From NCBI GenBank assembly GCA_014526335.1, contig JACTAT010000027.1, forward strand, positions 4,831,770 through 4,895,769: a DNA stretch of 64,000 nucleotides, written 5' to 3'. The notes below the pieces were generated by a model. It was given only the letters and a program-made list of their open reading frames with translations. It was not told where the DNA came from and did not search any database. How positions within the stretch are numbered: position 1 is the stretch's first letter; the number at the start of each line of letters is the position of its first letter. A program made the position numbers and the translations under genes. Positions 44,471 to 56,539 of this stretch are shown piece after piece. Source of the DNA: Chrysaora quinquecirrha. Taxonomy: Eukaryota; Cnidaria; Scyphozoa; Semaeostomeae; Pelagiidae.

Positions 44471-46767
44471 TGAGGGTAAACGAACCGCTAGCGCTGTCCA
44501 AGATAGAGAAGGAATCCTCAGAGCATAGAGGGCGGCAAGAGGGGGACTCATTAAAATGTCTGCGAATATGCGAGTTTTTGTCTGTGACTAAATGCTCATG
44601 GATTCGTAGAAAGATGTCGAGAGGTTTCTCCGACATAAGACGCGGAACATCCGCCACACAAGAATTTGTAAACTACACGAGCCCGTAAGCACTTGGGCAC
44701 AGAGTCCTTAACCCCAAACATAGAACGTAATTTAAAAGAAGTAAAACAAGTTTTAAGTCTAAATCTTTACAATACTTTTAACTAAGCATTTAACTTTACG
44801 TTGAGTGAAAACCGAAAATTTACCAATGTAGGGAAGCTTAAAATAGCAAATACGGTTAGATTCATTATTGTTAACTACATGGTTATGAGAGGGTACAGGA
44901 GAGTTAACTTTATCGAGATAGCTGTGAATGACTTTATTTACAAGATAAGTAGGATAAAGGTTTTTATTTAGTATAAAAGTTAGCTGTTTAATGTCGTTAT
45001 CAAAACCAAACCAAGTGTTGTTTATTTTATATGCCCTATCAACCAAAGTCCTTATCAAACCAATTTTATAGGAAAACGATGTAAAACTGAAAAAATTAGT
45101 TAACAAGCCTGTATAAGTTCTTTTACGATACACTGAGGTTATAATGGATTGATTATTGCTTTTATCGATTAATACGTCCAGAAAAGGTAGTTTACGATTA
45201 TCCTCGTTTTCCATAGTAAACTTAATGTTAGGGTGCTGTACATTAATGAAATTAAAGAATTTAAGTGCATCTTCTTTATTTTAAATAAACAAAAGTATCA
45301 TCAACATACCGTCGGTAAAATAAAACCTCGAAGCGTTAAATTGTTCTAGCCAAATCTTCTCATGATGTCCCATGAAAAGATTAGCTAGAACAGGGGCAAG
45401 TGGGGATCCCATACTTACACCGTCTACCTGGTCATAAAAGTTACCATTAAATAAAAAATTAGTTTGAGAAGTGGCAAAATGAAAAAGTTTTTTAAGGTTT
45501 ACTTCGTTAAGTTTAAGATCAGGATTACCAGTTATAACATAATGTACCGCTAAATCAATGGATTCGTTTAAAGGAATATTAGTGAAAAGACTTTCCACGT
45601 CAAAAGAAACCATAAATTTATTAGAAAAGTTTAAACTGTTAACTTCATTGACAAAAGAAAAGGTATCCTTAGCGCAAAATTCGTTAGGTATATGAGCGTC
45701 TAACAGTGAACATAGATATTTAGCCAGATTATAGTTAAAAGTACCTATAGAAGAGACAATGGGTCGAAAAGGAGGAGGTGTGTTAGGAGGGCGGGTTTTG
45801 TGCATCTTAGGGAGACCATAGATCCTAGCGGGTTGAGAACCTGAAGGGTAGATCTTCTCATATGTATCATTATCTAACAGCTCCTTATTCTTAAGCGATC
45901 TTAAATACCGTTGTAGTTTGCTTTCCCTAGATGAAGTTGGGTCTTTAGTTAACTTATTAAATTTATTAGGATCAGATATCAAATTTAAGATAGAATTATT
46001 ATAAATGTCTCTGTCCAATATTACGACACCGTTACCTTTGTCCGGCTTGAGAATGACGATTTCCTTATTCTTCTTCAGCTTGCTCAAAATCTTGAATTTC
46101 TTGATGTCGTTTGTTGATGGTCTGTGTGCGAGACGTAGGATTTTGCCAGGTACGAAAGATCAGTTTTGATTTTGGACATGTCACCCTTGTCTTTTAAATT
46201 TCCTATCATCGAGTTTGCGACCATTTCGAAACAAGCGTGGACATCAGAAACGTTAATTTTCGGAGGGCAGATGGAATGTGTGAGACCATCCTTTAGTGCA
46301 TCCAATTCTTCAGGTGTAAGAGTCTGTGAAGACAGATTGGTGATCGTTTCTGTCGAAGTGAATGGTAGAACTTTATTCTTGGTCAAGTTCTTCATTTTCT
46401 TCTCGTGAGTCTTGATTACTTTTTCGGCTTCCTTTTCCACATTCTTTTGTAAGGCTTTCTGTAAGAGGTAAAAGTCCAATCCATCGATAGTTTTTTCGAT
46501 TGATTCTAATTGTTTCCTTTTGTCAGCTTGAAATTTTCTGTACTCTTTGTTCCTTTTCGTGATTGCACTCCGTAATAATCTTTTGCGTATGGCGGTTATA
46601 TCTTTGGGATCAGTATTAGGAAGACTGAACGAAATAAACTTAGGAAAAACATTAAAAGTTCTGCAGTTCTTTAAAAAATTGAGATCCAATTCTGCTTTAC
46701 GTTCTTTGATGGAGAGCTTCTCCAATTTCCGAAAATCACCAATATGTAATTTTCCGGGATACTTCAA
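44385..46767 (-). pseudogene. Penelope-like reverse transcriptase with GIY-YIG endonuclease, frameshifted
   Basis: N-terminal region 46767-46084 (charged helical, ends out of frame at the RT start). Reverse transcriptase from 46087: KPDKGNGVVILD, YGLPKMHK, FRPIVSSIGTFNYNLAKYL, MVSFDVESLFTNIPL and DGVSMGSPLAPVLANLFM, all Penelope-type fingers and palm motifs. A 1-bp loss near 45327 relative to the plus-strand copy destroys the YVDD block. A further shift at about 45282 is shared with the other copy. The thumb and linker continue at 45214-44759. The C-terminal endonuclease has a Cys-rich ahead-of-motif segment, YVGE (GIY-YIG second half) and RIHEHL, KNSHIRRHF and IKEALHI. Penelope RTs are related to telomerase and prime at nicks made by the endonuclease. 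Confidence 0.85.
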
Positions 46768-46789
46768 TGCAATGTCTGTATAACATTTC

Positions 46790-47140
46790 CAAAACTTCTA
46801 ACATTGACAAGATAGCATAGGAATTTGACAATAAAACGACAATTTTAAAAGACATGTTTTAACGTTCATCGTTCATCTTCAGTTAAGAAATAATTAAATT
46901 ACATCAAGACAAAACTAGGTATATATTGAAATTAGTTACATAATATAAAAACACGTGAGGTAAAAGCGATAATTACAAGCGATAAATCTAAAAAAAAAAC
47001 AATAGTACAAAAAGGGGTTTAACAATAGCAAAAAGAAAAATAGAAAAAGCGGTGTTAATAACAAAGGTTTAAATTGTAATGGTATAGTTGTTTATTAAGC
47101 GTGGGTTTAACCCAAGAGATATGCAGAGCCTCCTTTATTT
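46790..47140 (-). repeat. Penelope pseudo-LTR (upstream copy)
   Basis: Direct repeat of 44119-44470. Its hammerhead-like core is altered (GAAAC replaced by AAAAC at about 46857-46861). Confidence 0.85.
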
Positions 47141-48300
47141 AGCGGTACATTATGTTATAACTGGTAATCCTGATCTTAAACTTAACGAAGTAAACCTTAA
47201 AAAACTTTTTCATTTTGCCACTTCTCAAACTCATTTTTTATTTAATGGTAACTTTTATGACCAGGTAGACGGTGTAAGTATGGGATCCCCACTTGCCCCT
47301 GTTCTAGCTAATCTTTTCATGGGACATCATGAGAAGATTTGGCTAGAACAATTTAACGCTTCCGAGGTTTTATTTTACCGACGGTATGTTGATGATACTT
47401 TTGTTTATTTAAAATAAAGAAGATGCACTTAAATTCTTTAATTTCATTAATGTACAGCACCCTAACATTAAGTTTACTATGGAAAACGAGGATAATCGTA
47501 AACTACCTTTTCTGGACGTATTAATCGATAAAAGCAATAATCAATCCATTATAACCTCAGTGTATCGTAAAAGAACTTATACAGGCTTGTTAACTAATTT
47601 TTCAGTTTTACATCGTTTTCCTATAAAATTGGTTTGATAAGGACTTTGGTTGATAGGGCATATAAAATAAACAACACTTGGTTTGGTTTTGATAACGACA
47701 TTAAACAGCTAACTTTTATACTAAATAAAACCTTTATCCTACTTATCTTGTAAATAAAGTCATTCACAGCTATCTCGATAAAGTTAACTCTCCTGTACCC
47801 TCTCATAACCATGTAGTTAACAATAATGAATCTAACCGTATTTGCTATTTTAAGCTTCCCTACATTGGTAAATTTTCGGTTTTCACTCAACGTAAAGTTA
47901 AATGCTTAGTTAAAAAGTATTGTAAAGATTTAGACTTAAAACTTGTTTTTACTTCTTTTAAATTACGTTCTATGTTTGGGGTTAAGGACTCTGTGCCCAA
48001 GTGCTTACGGGCTCGTGTAGTTTACAAATTCTTGTGTGGCGGATGTTCCGCGTCTTATGTCGGAGAAACCTCTCGACATCTTTCTACATTTAATCCATGA
48101 GCATTTAGTCACAGACAAAACTCGCATATTCGCAGACATTTTAATGAGTCCCCTCTTGCCGCCTCTATGCTCTGAGGATTCCTTCTCTATCTTGGACAGC
48201 GCTAGCGTTCGTTTACCCTCAAAATAAAGGAGGCTCTGCATATCTCTTGGGTTAAACCCACGCTTAATAAACAACTATACCATTACAATTTAAACCTTTG
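47137..48300 (+). pseudogene. 5'-truncated inverted copy of the Penelope RT/GIY-YIG gene
   Basis: Starts inside the RT palm (AVHYVITGNPDLKLNEVN), retains DGVSMGSPLAPVLANLFM and an intact RRYVDDTFVYL block, then meets a stop at about 47415-47417. Later pieces encode the thumb, linker and GIY-YIG region, with additional small indels (for example near 47604, 47729 and 48090). Nearly identical to the minus copy. Confidence 0.85.
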
Positions 48301-48472
48301 TTATTAACACCTTTTTCTATTTTTCTTTTGCTATTGTTAAACCCCTTTTGTACTATTGTTTTTTTTTAGATTTATCGCTTGTAATTATCGCTTTTACCTC
48401 ACGTGTTTTTATATTATGTAACTAATTTCAATATATACCTAGTTTTGTCTTGATGTAATTTAATTATTTCTT

Positions 48473-48509
48473 AACTGAAGATGAACGATGAACGTTCGAA
48501 ACATGTCTT
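48473..48509 (+). ncRNA. hammerhead-ribozyme-like motif, plus-strand copy
   Basis: Same core as at 44179-44215: CTGAAGA at 48475, stem GAACG/CGTTC, GAAAC, then ATGTC. Core bases are intact. Confidence 0.5.
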
Positions 48510-48665
48510 TTAAAATTGTCGTTTTTATTGTCAAATTCCTAAACTCTCATTGGGATTGTGATACTAGCATGAAACTTGGTATTCCGGATATAAATCAAGA
48601 CCCCATCTCAAAATTACCCCTATAAAGCACTTTTAGAGTGGGTACTTGGTTAAATGCAGCTCATC

Positions 48666-49400
48666 TTCAAATTTCTACCGTTTAGCTAATTTAAACATGT
48701 GACTAAAATAACATTAAAACTTAAATGACACTGGAGGTTTTACTTTAGGAAACAGATGTATGTGAATGAATTAAACTTCCCAAGTTGTCTTCATCATTAG
48801 CCATTACAATGACACAGTTCTGTGCACTGCAATCCAAACTGCCTGCATTTACAGCGATCTCTGCAGCTTTGTTTGAATCCACACTTAACGAGTTCTTGGC
48901 AAGATTTTCATGCTTCTTGGACCGTTACCGTAACATGACTAATACAATTCTCCCTTATATGCACGCCCCATGCATTTGGAGAAGGTAGAGGTTCTCACTG
49001 CACCAATGACTGACCAAACAAATCTGGAGGAAAATTTTTAAATGAGTGCAAGTTTGGAGATAAGATGAAATGAAATAGCTAAATAGTATCGAAGAATGCA
49101 TAATTTTTTAACACTACAACGGCAAAGCAAGGAATCATTAAATTTTATTAGTCTTCAATTATTATTAACTAATTTAACCCCCCCCCCCCACTTCAAATGT
49201 TGCTCTTCTTGTATGCTGCAACAGTGAATCTTCTGTTGGAGGGAGGTTCTCACTTTGATGCAAACCAAAATCGGAGGCCAAGACATTTTTCATTTCCAAT
49301 GTTTCTAGCATACTCATGAAAAGGCATTTTGTGTAGCCAATGTAAAGGGTCCCTATGGCATTCCCAGGTTCAGGTTCAAGTGATCTGTGAAGCTGTACCC
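48666..49400. other. non-coding, nothing recognised
   Basis: Includes a short C-run near 49180-49190. No supported gene. Confidence 0.4.
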
Positions 49401-49439
49401 TTTGTATCGGCAGCTTCTTTGTGTTATTTTGTTAAGTTT

Positions 49440-52070
49440 TTTCAATTATTATTATTTTTCCTTTTTTTCAATTTGGGATTTTATCTTTTTCCACATGTTC
49501 AATAACATTTCCTTTCTTTCCTCCATTTTATCAATTTCGAATAATAATTTCAACATATTCCTTATTTTCTTTCTTATACAAATATTTTTGTATCTTTCAT
49601 TCTTATTAAACCAGGGCATTCCAATAAAAGTGCTTGAAATCATCATTTACGTTCATGTCAGAAATATCACAATGCAGATCCGTTGATATGTCTGTTCCTT
49701 ATATTTACCAGAGTTCGTTCTTGCTATTAAACTTGATTTTGATTCAATTTCTTTCCTCAAGGTTTTGCTATCCCATTTTCTCAGTCTCTCTTTTATTTTC
49801 TTTTTGCTTAATTGCTCTGTTTCCAAAGCCTTGGTATTGATCTCTTTGTGGAACTTTGTGATCTTTTCAGTGTTGATATCCACTTATGTTTTTTATCCTC
49901 TCTGATTTTCCTCAGTATTTCTTTAAGTAATACATTTTTCCTTGTTGCAATATTTCAACAAATACTATTTTTGCTTCAATTATTCATTGTTGCTTCTCAT
50001 TCTAGAAATTGGCGTGTCTTTACTCCCACCTAAAATTTTTGTTCTATTGTTTGTAAATTCTGTATTTCTTCATTTGTGAAATTGTTAAACACCAACTACA
50101 TATGGTATTGAGGGTGATACTAAGCTTGTATGTCTTACCACATAACTTTGTTCCAACATTTTTCAATTACATTCAACGTCATATTTGCCATTATTTATGC
50201 TTTTTGAATCATCTTTTCTTTTTTCTTCTAAAACATATCTTTTTTATTAATGTTAGTTATTCCTAAATACTTAATGCTGTCTGTCACTTTTATTCCATAA
50301 ATTTCTTCAGTTTTTTCTTAATCAATTAGTATCATCACATTGCTTTTATTCTATTTATATCCGGACCAAATTTCTTGCTTATTTCAATTATTATCTTAAG
50401 ATTTTCTTCTGCATCTTGTTTTCAATTTGCTAAGAACAAATCATAATCTGCAATGAACAGTGAGGCTAGCTGTAAATCTCCCATCTTAAATGCCTTACCT
50501 TTCTTCTCTAACTCTTTGATTGTTACATACGTTATAAGCTTGAATAATGTCGTAGAACCTGTACATCCTTGTCTTATCTCTTTGTGATTTCTATTGTTGT
50601 TGATGTTTAAGAGTTTAGATTTATCATTTCTTTATCTCCTTGGTATATTTTTGAATTTAATCACTAACACTGGTGTATCTTGTATTTAATTAGTGTTTCG
50701 ATAATGGTTTTTTCAATCTATTGAATCGTATGCTATTGTATAATCAATTGCTGCAACCAATAGTTTTTTTCTTGACTTGACACCTTCTTGAACACAGTAT
50801 TCAAATAAGAAAACACTGTCTTATACTCTTTGTCCCTCAGTAAAACGTGCTTGTGTTGCTCTTATTTCATCATTATCATTAATGTGTTGTTCTATTTAAT
50901 TTTGTTAGAGACATATATTTCATAAGAAATATTAGTTAAAGATAATAATCTGAGATCTTTTGCTGTTGATTTGTTTTCTTGAACAATATTTTTGTTATTG
51001 ACTCTTTCTATTCTCCCAGTTTTTCTAAATTGCTAAGCTCATTGTTGAAACCATTGATCATAATGGTCATTCATGTCTCGCCCTTTCCAAATGATTTGTA
51101 CATTTCTGATTTAATGTTGTCGGATCCAGATACTTTATTGCTTTTCAATTCGTTTTTTACATGTTTTACTTTTTAAAATCTATACTAGGTTTTCACATAG
51201 GTGTTAAGGGACATTCAACTGTTGTACCATGTTTAAATGTTCTCTCACATATACATGGTTCCTCTATACGCTTTGTTTTCAATTTTCTCATTTAATTCTA
51301 TTCTTTTATCCCTTAATTTCCGTTGTCTAATTTTTTTGTTTTCATTTATTTGTGTTGGAAATTCTTGACTCTGTTATTCTTCAATGTAAATTCTGTGCTA
51401 ATTAAGTTGTGATCACTTACGTCTTAAATTTCATTTGTTCCATCTATTTTCATATCTTAAAACGATTTCTACATTGTTTGATTTACTAAAATGAAGTCTA
51501 TTACACTCTTCTGGAAATCGCGTACCCAAGTATATGTTCCAATACACCCTTCATCCAAGTTTAATTGTGTCAAATTATAAATTTCAATCCATTCTAAGAC
51601 AATTCGTCTGTTATTGTCACACTTTTGACTTCCTAGAAAACCAAGATGGCCATTGAAATATCCTAGTATTATAACAGCTTTATCTTTGGTGTTTCAATCT
51701 CTTCCAATTATCTTTCATAATTTTGTCTCTTATATCAATTTCTTGTTTTATCTTTTGCTTCTTTTTCTACTGAAAAGTACGCTAAGATAATTGATATTGG
51801 TACACCAAAACATCTTCCTTTCATACTTGTTGCTATTTTCTTCTTCAGTAATATCTAAATTCTTCTTTTCTTTAAACAAATTTTTATTCTATAAGAAAAT
51901 AAAACCTTCTCTTATTTTTTGTTAGACAAACATTATTATACATATATTTCACTTTTAAGCAGATTGCAATACACAGTGGAAAGATTTTCGTGCACAATTT
52001 TGAAGTGTTGTACAACTCAAGGGCTATTTTAAGCAGATCTTCAACTTCAAGTACTTTTCCCTTTGTTAAT
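49440..52070 (-). pseudogene. non-LTR retrotransposon (LINE), heavily decayed, minus strand
   Basis: Read on the minus strand from high to low coordinates. An APE endonuclease tail at about 51670-51390 has GHLGFLGSQKCDNN, TYTWVRDFQKSVIDFILVN and DVSDHNLI with the SDH motif. An RT region at about 50860-50690 reads QARFTEGQRV...YCVQEGVKSRKKLLVAAIDYTIAYDSID (the FxxAFDS block). FIADYDLFLA at about 50450 sits where (F/Y)ADD is expected, with one catalytic Asp replaced by Tyr. KYLGIT follows at about 50265, then a charged C-terminal stretch to about 49650. Every block is separated by stops and indels, so it is an old copy. The clade is not determinable by eye. Confidence 0.65.
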
Positions 52071-52860
52071 TCTTGGATATTTACTTAATAAAAATTGACG
52101 TGAATTTTTCCATTTTCCATTTTTTCCTTATTTATTGTCAGTTGTTTTGTTTGTGTGGTTTTGTCTTTGTTTGTACTGCTCTTGTTTGCATTGGATGCTG
52201 AAATACTGGTTGCAGTAGTTGGTTATATAACTGCCGTAAATCATTCAGCTTAAAATGAAGCCTTTAATTCATTTGACAATTTTTCTTGTCTACTGTAATA
52301 TCTGAGCTTTTTATATCTGTTTCATTCTGATTATATTCTGATATCTTCAGTAAATTTCTTTTATGACGAGTGACATGGTAATAGTTGCAATTTTCTTTAT
52401 ATCTCATTTTTTTATTTTGAAGAAAGCATTTACAAACTTTGTCTTTTTTGTCATTTGCGAGGAAGTGTCTGAGTTTAAGTAGTTCTTCATAAATACATTC
52501 TTTCCCTATTCTGTACTATCTGCATATTCGTTTTCTATTATCCACTGATTGTGAGCAAAACAACATTCATTTCCTAATTTGCGATAACCCTTTCCTTTGA
52601 AGAAATACTTGGTTTGATTTTCTTTCTCAGTTTTTATCTTCTGTTTCGTTTCTGGGGTAGCATACAAAACTTGATTGACACACAGAATTCATAGAACCGA
52701 ATGAGTACTTTCTTTGACAAGTCTGTTTTTCAAATATTACTTATTTTCGATAGCTTTATTTTCCCTTAAAACAAAAAAACTGTATATAATTATTTCAATC
52801 TTATTTTTTAGCTGAAATAAATGATCACCTTGAAAGTGTGGACAATAATAATGCACAAAT
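52071..52860. other. non-coding, T-rich, possibly 5' part of the LINE
   Basis: No block is recognisable. A short upstream part of the same decayed LINE may extend here. Confidence 0.3.
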
Positions 52861-52864
52861 TGAA

Positions 52865-53470
52865 AATTTATAAACTCAAGGAAACCCATCTGGCTTGGCT
52901 ATCCCTTTCAAGCTGCCTAAATTTCCGAAACCAGTGGGGGATGCATTGGCAAGGCATGATACCAAGATAAAATAAGGGAAGATCAATCTTAGGAGCCAAA
53001 TGATCAATACTTTGGCTGATACAATGCTAAAATATGTCAAGTATCATCCATTTAAAAAATTTGTTTTGTGTTTTTACTTATTATGTGGCTGATCAAATAG
53101 TCCAGGAGTTAAGATTTGTTTTTCTTAACATAAAAAGGCTTACCACAAGCTGTTCTTGCAAGTTAAGTCTTGCAAATGGTAGCAAAAACTCACAATGTTT
53201 TGCTTTCATAAATTCAATTTGGAGATTTATTCCTATGTTCTGTCCTAAAAATTAGAAAGCAAGATTCTATTCTACATAGCTAAGGGAGGGTAAATTCAAT
53301 TTGAAAGAATGTCGATTTGTACTTTACATAACATTTAGTTTTGTGTTCATAACCAAATGACAGAACTGATCAAAAACTTATTTTCTACTAACAGGTACCC
53401 TACTGGCAGGCAGTATGATCATGTGTGTGTTGCCATGATGACCAAGTATCCCTTCTCAACAGAAAAATCT
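52865..53470 (+). pseudogene. fragments of a SAMD3-like / repeat-associated protein
   Basis: Two plus-strand pieces: IPFKLPKFPKPVGDALARHD at about 52890-52960 and YPTGRQYDHVCVAMMTKYPF at about 53395-53455, the second following a splice-acceptor-like CTAACAG. Their order (PxFP, then YPTxxQYDxVC..L...YP) recalls the region after the SAM domain in SAMD3-like proteins, which are multiplied in cnidarian genomes. An in-frame stop lies near 52972. Weak assignment. Confidence 0.3.
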
Positions 53471-53997
53471 GTATTTGGTTGAAGTTTCGTATGTTTTTTC
53501 ACAAAAACACTTTTCGTATTCAGGGTCAATCCTATTGAAGAGTTTTTCTTTATTGGTAACATTATTTTTGAAATCGATGTTATTATGCAACTGTTTGGAC
53601 GTCTTACACAAGAACCAATCAAATATTCCACGCATGTTTTGATTTTTTCCTTGAGGCTTTTGCTGTTAAATGACTTCCAATTTCTTTCATACATTAGTGA
53701 AATAATATAATCATGATAATAACATTAATTATATGGCCTTGTGATGTGCCACACTTCACAAACGCTCCTACTTATTATGTTGAGACAAACCCTCTATTAT
53801 CAGAAATATTAAGCCATATCTGAGTGTAACATGACTGCATCTGACTTTTTAAGGTTTCAGTGCTTTTCTCACAAGACTTTCAAGTCCTTAATACTGCTTG
53901 AAATTGTACTACAAACATTTTCAACCTGACTTTAGCACTATTTTTACTCAAATAAAGTAAAATATTCTATTTTTCTTGAAATTTCCCAACCTTTTCT

Positions 53998-54775
53998 GTG
54001 GGGTTAACCCACTACAGAATGAGCCGTTGTACATTTGATTATGTTTTTAATGTTGTTTGTGATTACATGGTGAGAGAAGAGACACAGTTGAGAGAAAGGA
54101 TTCCTGTTCAAAAAAAGGTTGGTGTCGCACTCTGGTGGTTAGCAAATGGGGGGTCATACAGAGTTGTGGGCCAGTCATTTGGAATCTCTCTCTCAATCTC
54201 AGCCACAAAGCAAAGAACCATAGACTTTTTTGACAGAAACCAATGCTACAGCATAGGTCGTCAAGGAGTTTACGATGGAAAGCTGAAGTTTGTAAATATG
54301 TCTGCAGGTTTTCCCAGGCTCAATACACGATTCACGCATTCTTCAAAATACTTGGGTTTTCACAGCGACAAACGAAGGAAGAATTATGCAAACACCACTC
54401 TTTCCCCTAACATCAAGGCTGTCAGTGAAGCCTTTCCTTGTTGGTGATACATTATATCCTCTTGCCGTTTGTTTTATCAAGCATTTTTCATATTCCCCTA
54501 ATATGAGCAATGAGCATAGAATGTTTTGATTTAGCACTATCATAGGCAAGGGTTTCAATTGAAAGGGCATTCGGAGTGTTGAAAGGGAGATGGAGGATAT
54601 TACTTGGCAAGGTGGGTCTTCAGCTGTCCTATGTAGCGGACATAGTAATGGCTTTTTCCATCCTTCACAACATCTGTCAGGAACGAAATGAGCCTGTAGA
54701 ACATATTGCAGATCCGTATCAAGAAAATCCAAATGAAATCTTTAATGGAAAATGTTTGCAAATATGGAGATAACT
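53998..54775 (+). pseudogene. HARBI1-type Harbinger transposase, decayed
   Basis: N-terminal block YRMSRCTFDYVFNVV...LRERIPVQKKVGVALWWLANGGSYRVVGQSFGIS is the HARBI1 HTH region. The first catalytic Asp region is missing. PLAVCFIKHF near 54460 follows a VGDT segment (second D). IERAFGVLKGRWRILL at about 54560-54605 carries the catalytic Glu, and ILHNICQERNE ends the core. Middle parts are deleted and several frame changes occur. Clearly a different family from the intact copy at 24-25.6 kb. Confidence 0.7.
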
Positions 54776-54779
54776 TAAG

Positions 54780-55440
54780 AGATGAAATGTTAACGTATGT
54801 AAACAACGTCCAGGACATATAATTGGAACATATAGCAACTCTAAGTTAAAACATTAAGAAAACATTGTTTGGCTATTTATATACAAGAATGGCATTTATT
54901 AATTCGTAAGTATATCCATATTACAAATAGATCTTTAGGTTTTGAAGAAAATAATTTTGATAAATTCATCTGGAATGGCATGTGAGGATTGAGCGCTAGG
55001 GTAGTTTCAAGTGTTCTCACGAATCAAGTTTTCCTATGGTTGTGAAAATTCCTATTAATTGTAGTCATTCATTCGTTTCGTAGCGTTCTCCATTCAAGTT
55101 TACTGTAGGATAAGTCGAAATATGGAGAAAATACTTACCTCCAAAATTGCCAAAAAAGCAAGTCTATATCGGCCAATATCAGGGGTTTTCAAAACTCCTT
55201 TTTTGTGCAAAAGAACTTAGTAAAACCCATCAGAAACCCCTTGAATAGAAAAGGCAAACAGTAAATTGTATGAAACAGAAAGCTGCATGTATGAAAATAA
55301 TATGTTTTACTGTGTTGTTGAGATCTTCAATCAAATGAAAATAATATGTATTAATTTCTAAAAAAATGTAACTGCATAGACAACGTTATATGGTTACTTT
55401 TATTAACTTCACTGTTTATATAGGCTATATGAGTTTAAAA
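54780..55440. other. non-coding, between decayed Harbinger genes
   Basis: AT-rich, no coding signal. Confidence 0.4.
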
Positions 55441-55449
55441 GAATTAAAT

Positions 55450-56000
55450 TAGTCAATTTCATTTCATCACCTTCTTCTTGATTTCTCATTCTTTTCTTAT
55501 TTGCAAAAAGCTCTGCACTTTCAGCAAAACATGGCTGGCATGTTTTCTGCTATTTTCTTCGATCTTTTTCATACCTTCCAGGAATTTTGACATGGTTTCT
55601 TGCTGCTGCTCTTGCATTTTTGTTAAGCATTCAATGCCTTTCGATGCCTTTTTCTTTTTTTTGGTTGAGTAACTTTTCTCCCAGTATCTTCTACCGGTGC
55701 ATTGACTTTGTCATCAGCATCTTCTGTTTGGGTTAAAATCACACCAGCAACAGCTGAACCCCCTGCTTCCCTAACCTCTCCCAACTGGACAATACCAAGA
55801 ACTTTGTCAAATACATGTAGTACTTTGGCGTATTTATGACTTCTCTACTTTTCTTATTCTTTTCCTTGGCCTCCTTATAGCGGTCTTTCAAATTTTTTAG
55901 CTTTTACTTCAGCTGCTCCAGTGTTTTTGTTTCCCCTTTTAATTTACCTGCTCCAATATTCTCCTCCAAGCTGCTGGGTTGCTGTGACTTTCCAGGTCAA
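55450..56000 (-). pseudogene. Myb/SANT-like (MADF-type) Harbinger partner, decayed
   Basis: On the minus strand the phrase LKNLKDRYKEAKEKNKKS (about 55900-55845) is the third-helix and linker block of MADF/Myb-like proteins. It is followed by Thr/Lys-rich and Lys-rich tracts (KKKKKASKG-like), with stops throughout. Convergent with the HARBI1 remnant at 53998-54775, the same gene arrangement as in the intact Harbinger, so both probably come from one old element. No TIRs were recognised. Confidence 0.45.
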
Positions 56001-56539
56001 CAAAAGCTTCTCGCCAAGTGTTCATCATTGCGTAAGTTTGCTCTCTGCCTCAGGTATTTCTGACTATCGAAACGTCTGCTGTTGAAGTAGAAGATTATGG
56101 TCTTTCCTGTGATTGTAAACCAGTTGTGTATTGGCATTTCAAAAAAGATGGCGAGAATGAATGCTCTGATGTAACTCTACTGGATATCAGCCGTATAAAT
56201 GGTGTTGAGAATCTATGTACTTCAGGAAAATGTTGTGGAGGTGGAGGAAAAAAATCTGGCAATGGCGTGCTTGTTCTGCTTGTTGCTAGAAGAAACTGCG
56301 ACTGTTCATAATACGATTCTGCATTCTGCTGTGATTCTTCATTTTGATAAAAGTTTTATTTATAAGACGTCTGAAGTGAGCCATTTTTCTTTCATGATTA
56401 CTGTATCTTTAGCACTGAGTATGAACAATAATACTGTTAGGATGATGACTTTTTGGATTTTTTATAAGAAAAAATCGCATCAACACAAATAAACAGATCT
56501 GTCATAATGGATTACAGTAATGGACAGGTGTCAAAGCAA

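Larger units (their letters stand above)
44107..48553 (-). mobile_element. Penelope-like element (EN+, GIY-YIG) with pseudo-LTRs and an inverted truncated copy
   Basis: The body is 44119-48541, flanked by the 12-bp direct repeat AACTCTCATTGG (44107-44118 and 48542-48553). A near-full-length minus-strand copy spans 44119-46789. Its 3' 352 bp (44119-44470) recur directly at 46790-47140, the pseudo-LTR arrangement. A 5'-truncated copy in plus orientation (about 47137-48541) is joined at an ATTT microhomology and is almost identical to 44119-45551 reversed. Such tandem/inverted layouts are characteristic of Penelope elements. Confidence 0.9.
43808..48665. repeat. 161-bp tandem array, three units, split by the Penelope-like element
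   Basis: Unit starts are at AGCATGAAAC: 43809, 43970 and 48566. The first interval is 161 bp. The second is 161 bp once the 44119-48541 insertion and one copy of the 12-bp duplication are subtracted. Each unit contains CCCCAAAATGCTATTTT and GGGGTACTCGGTTCC-like blocks. Confidence 0.85.

Noticed and set aside
44119..48541. LTR retrotransposon or TIR transposon based on terminal repeats
   Set aside because: The direct and inverted repeats are Penelope pseudo-LTR and inverted copy structure; the encoded RT and GIY-YIG endonuclease confirm this.
49387..50033. Plus-strand Phe/Leu/Ile-rich ORFs resembling membrane proteins
   Set aside because: They are antisense to the decayed LINE, whose Lys/Glu-rich minus-strand codons give Phe/Leu-rich translations on the plus strand.
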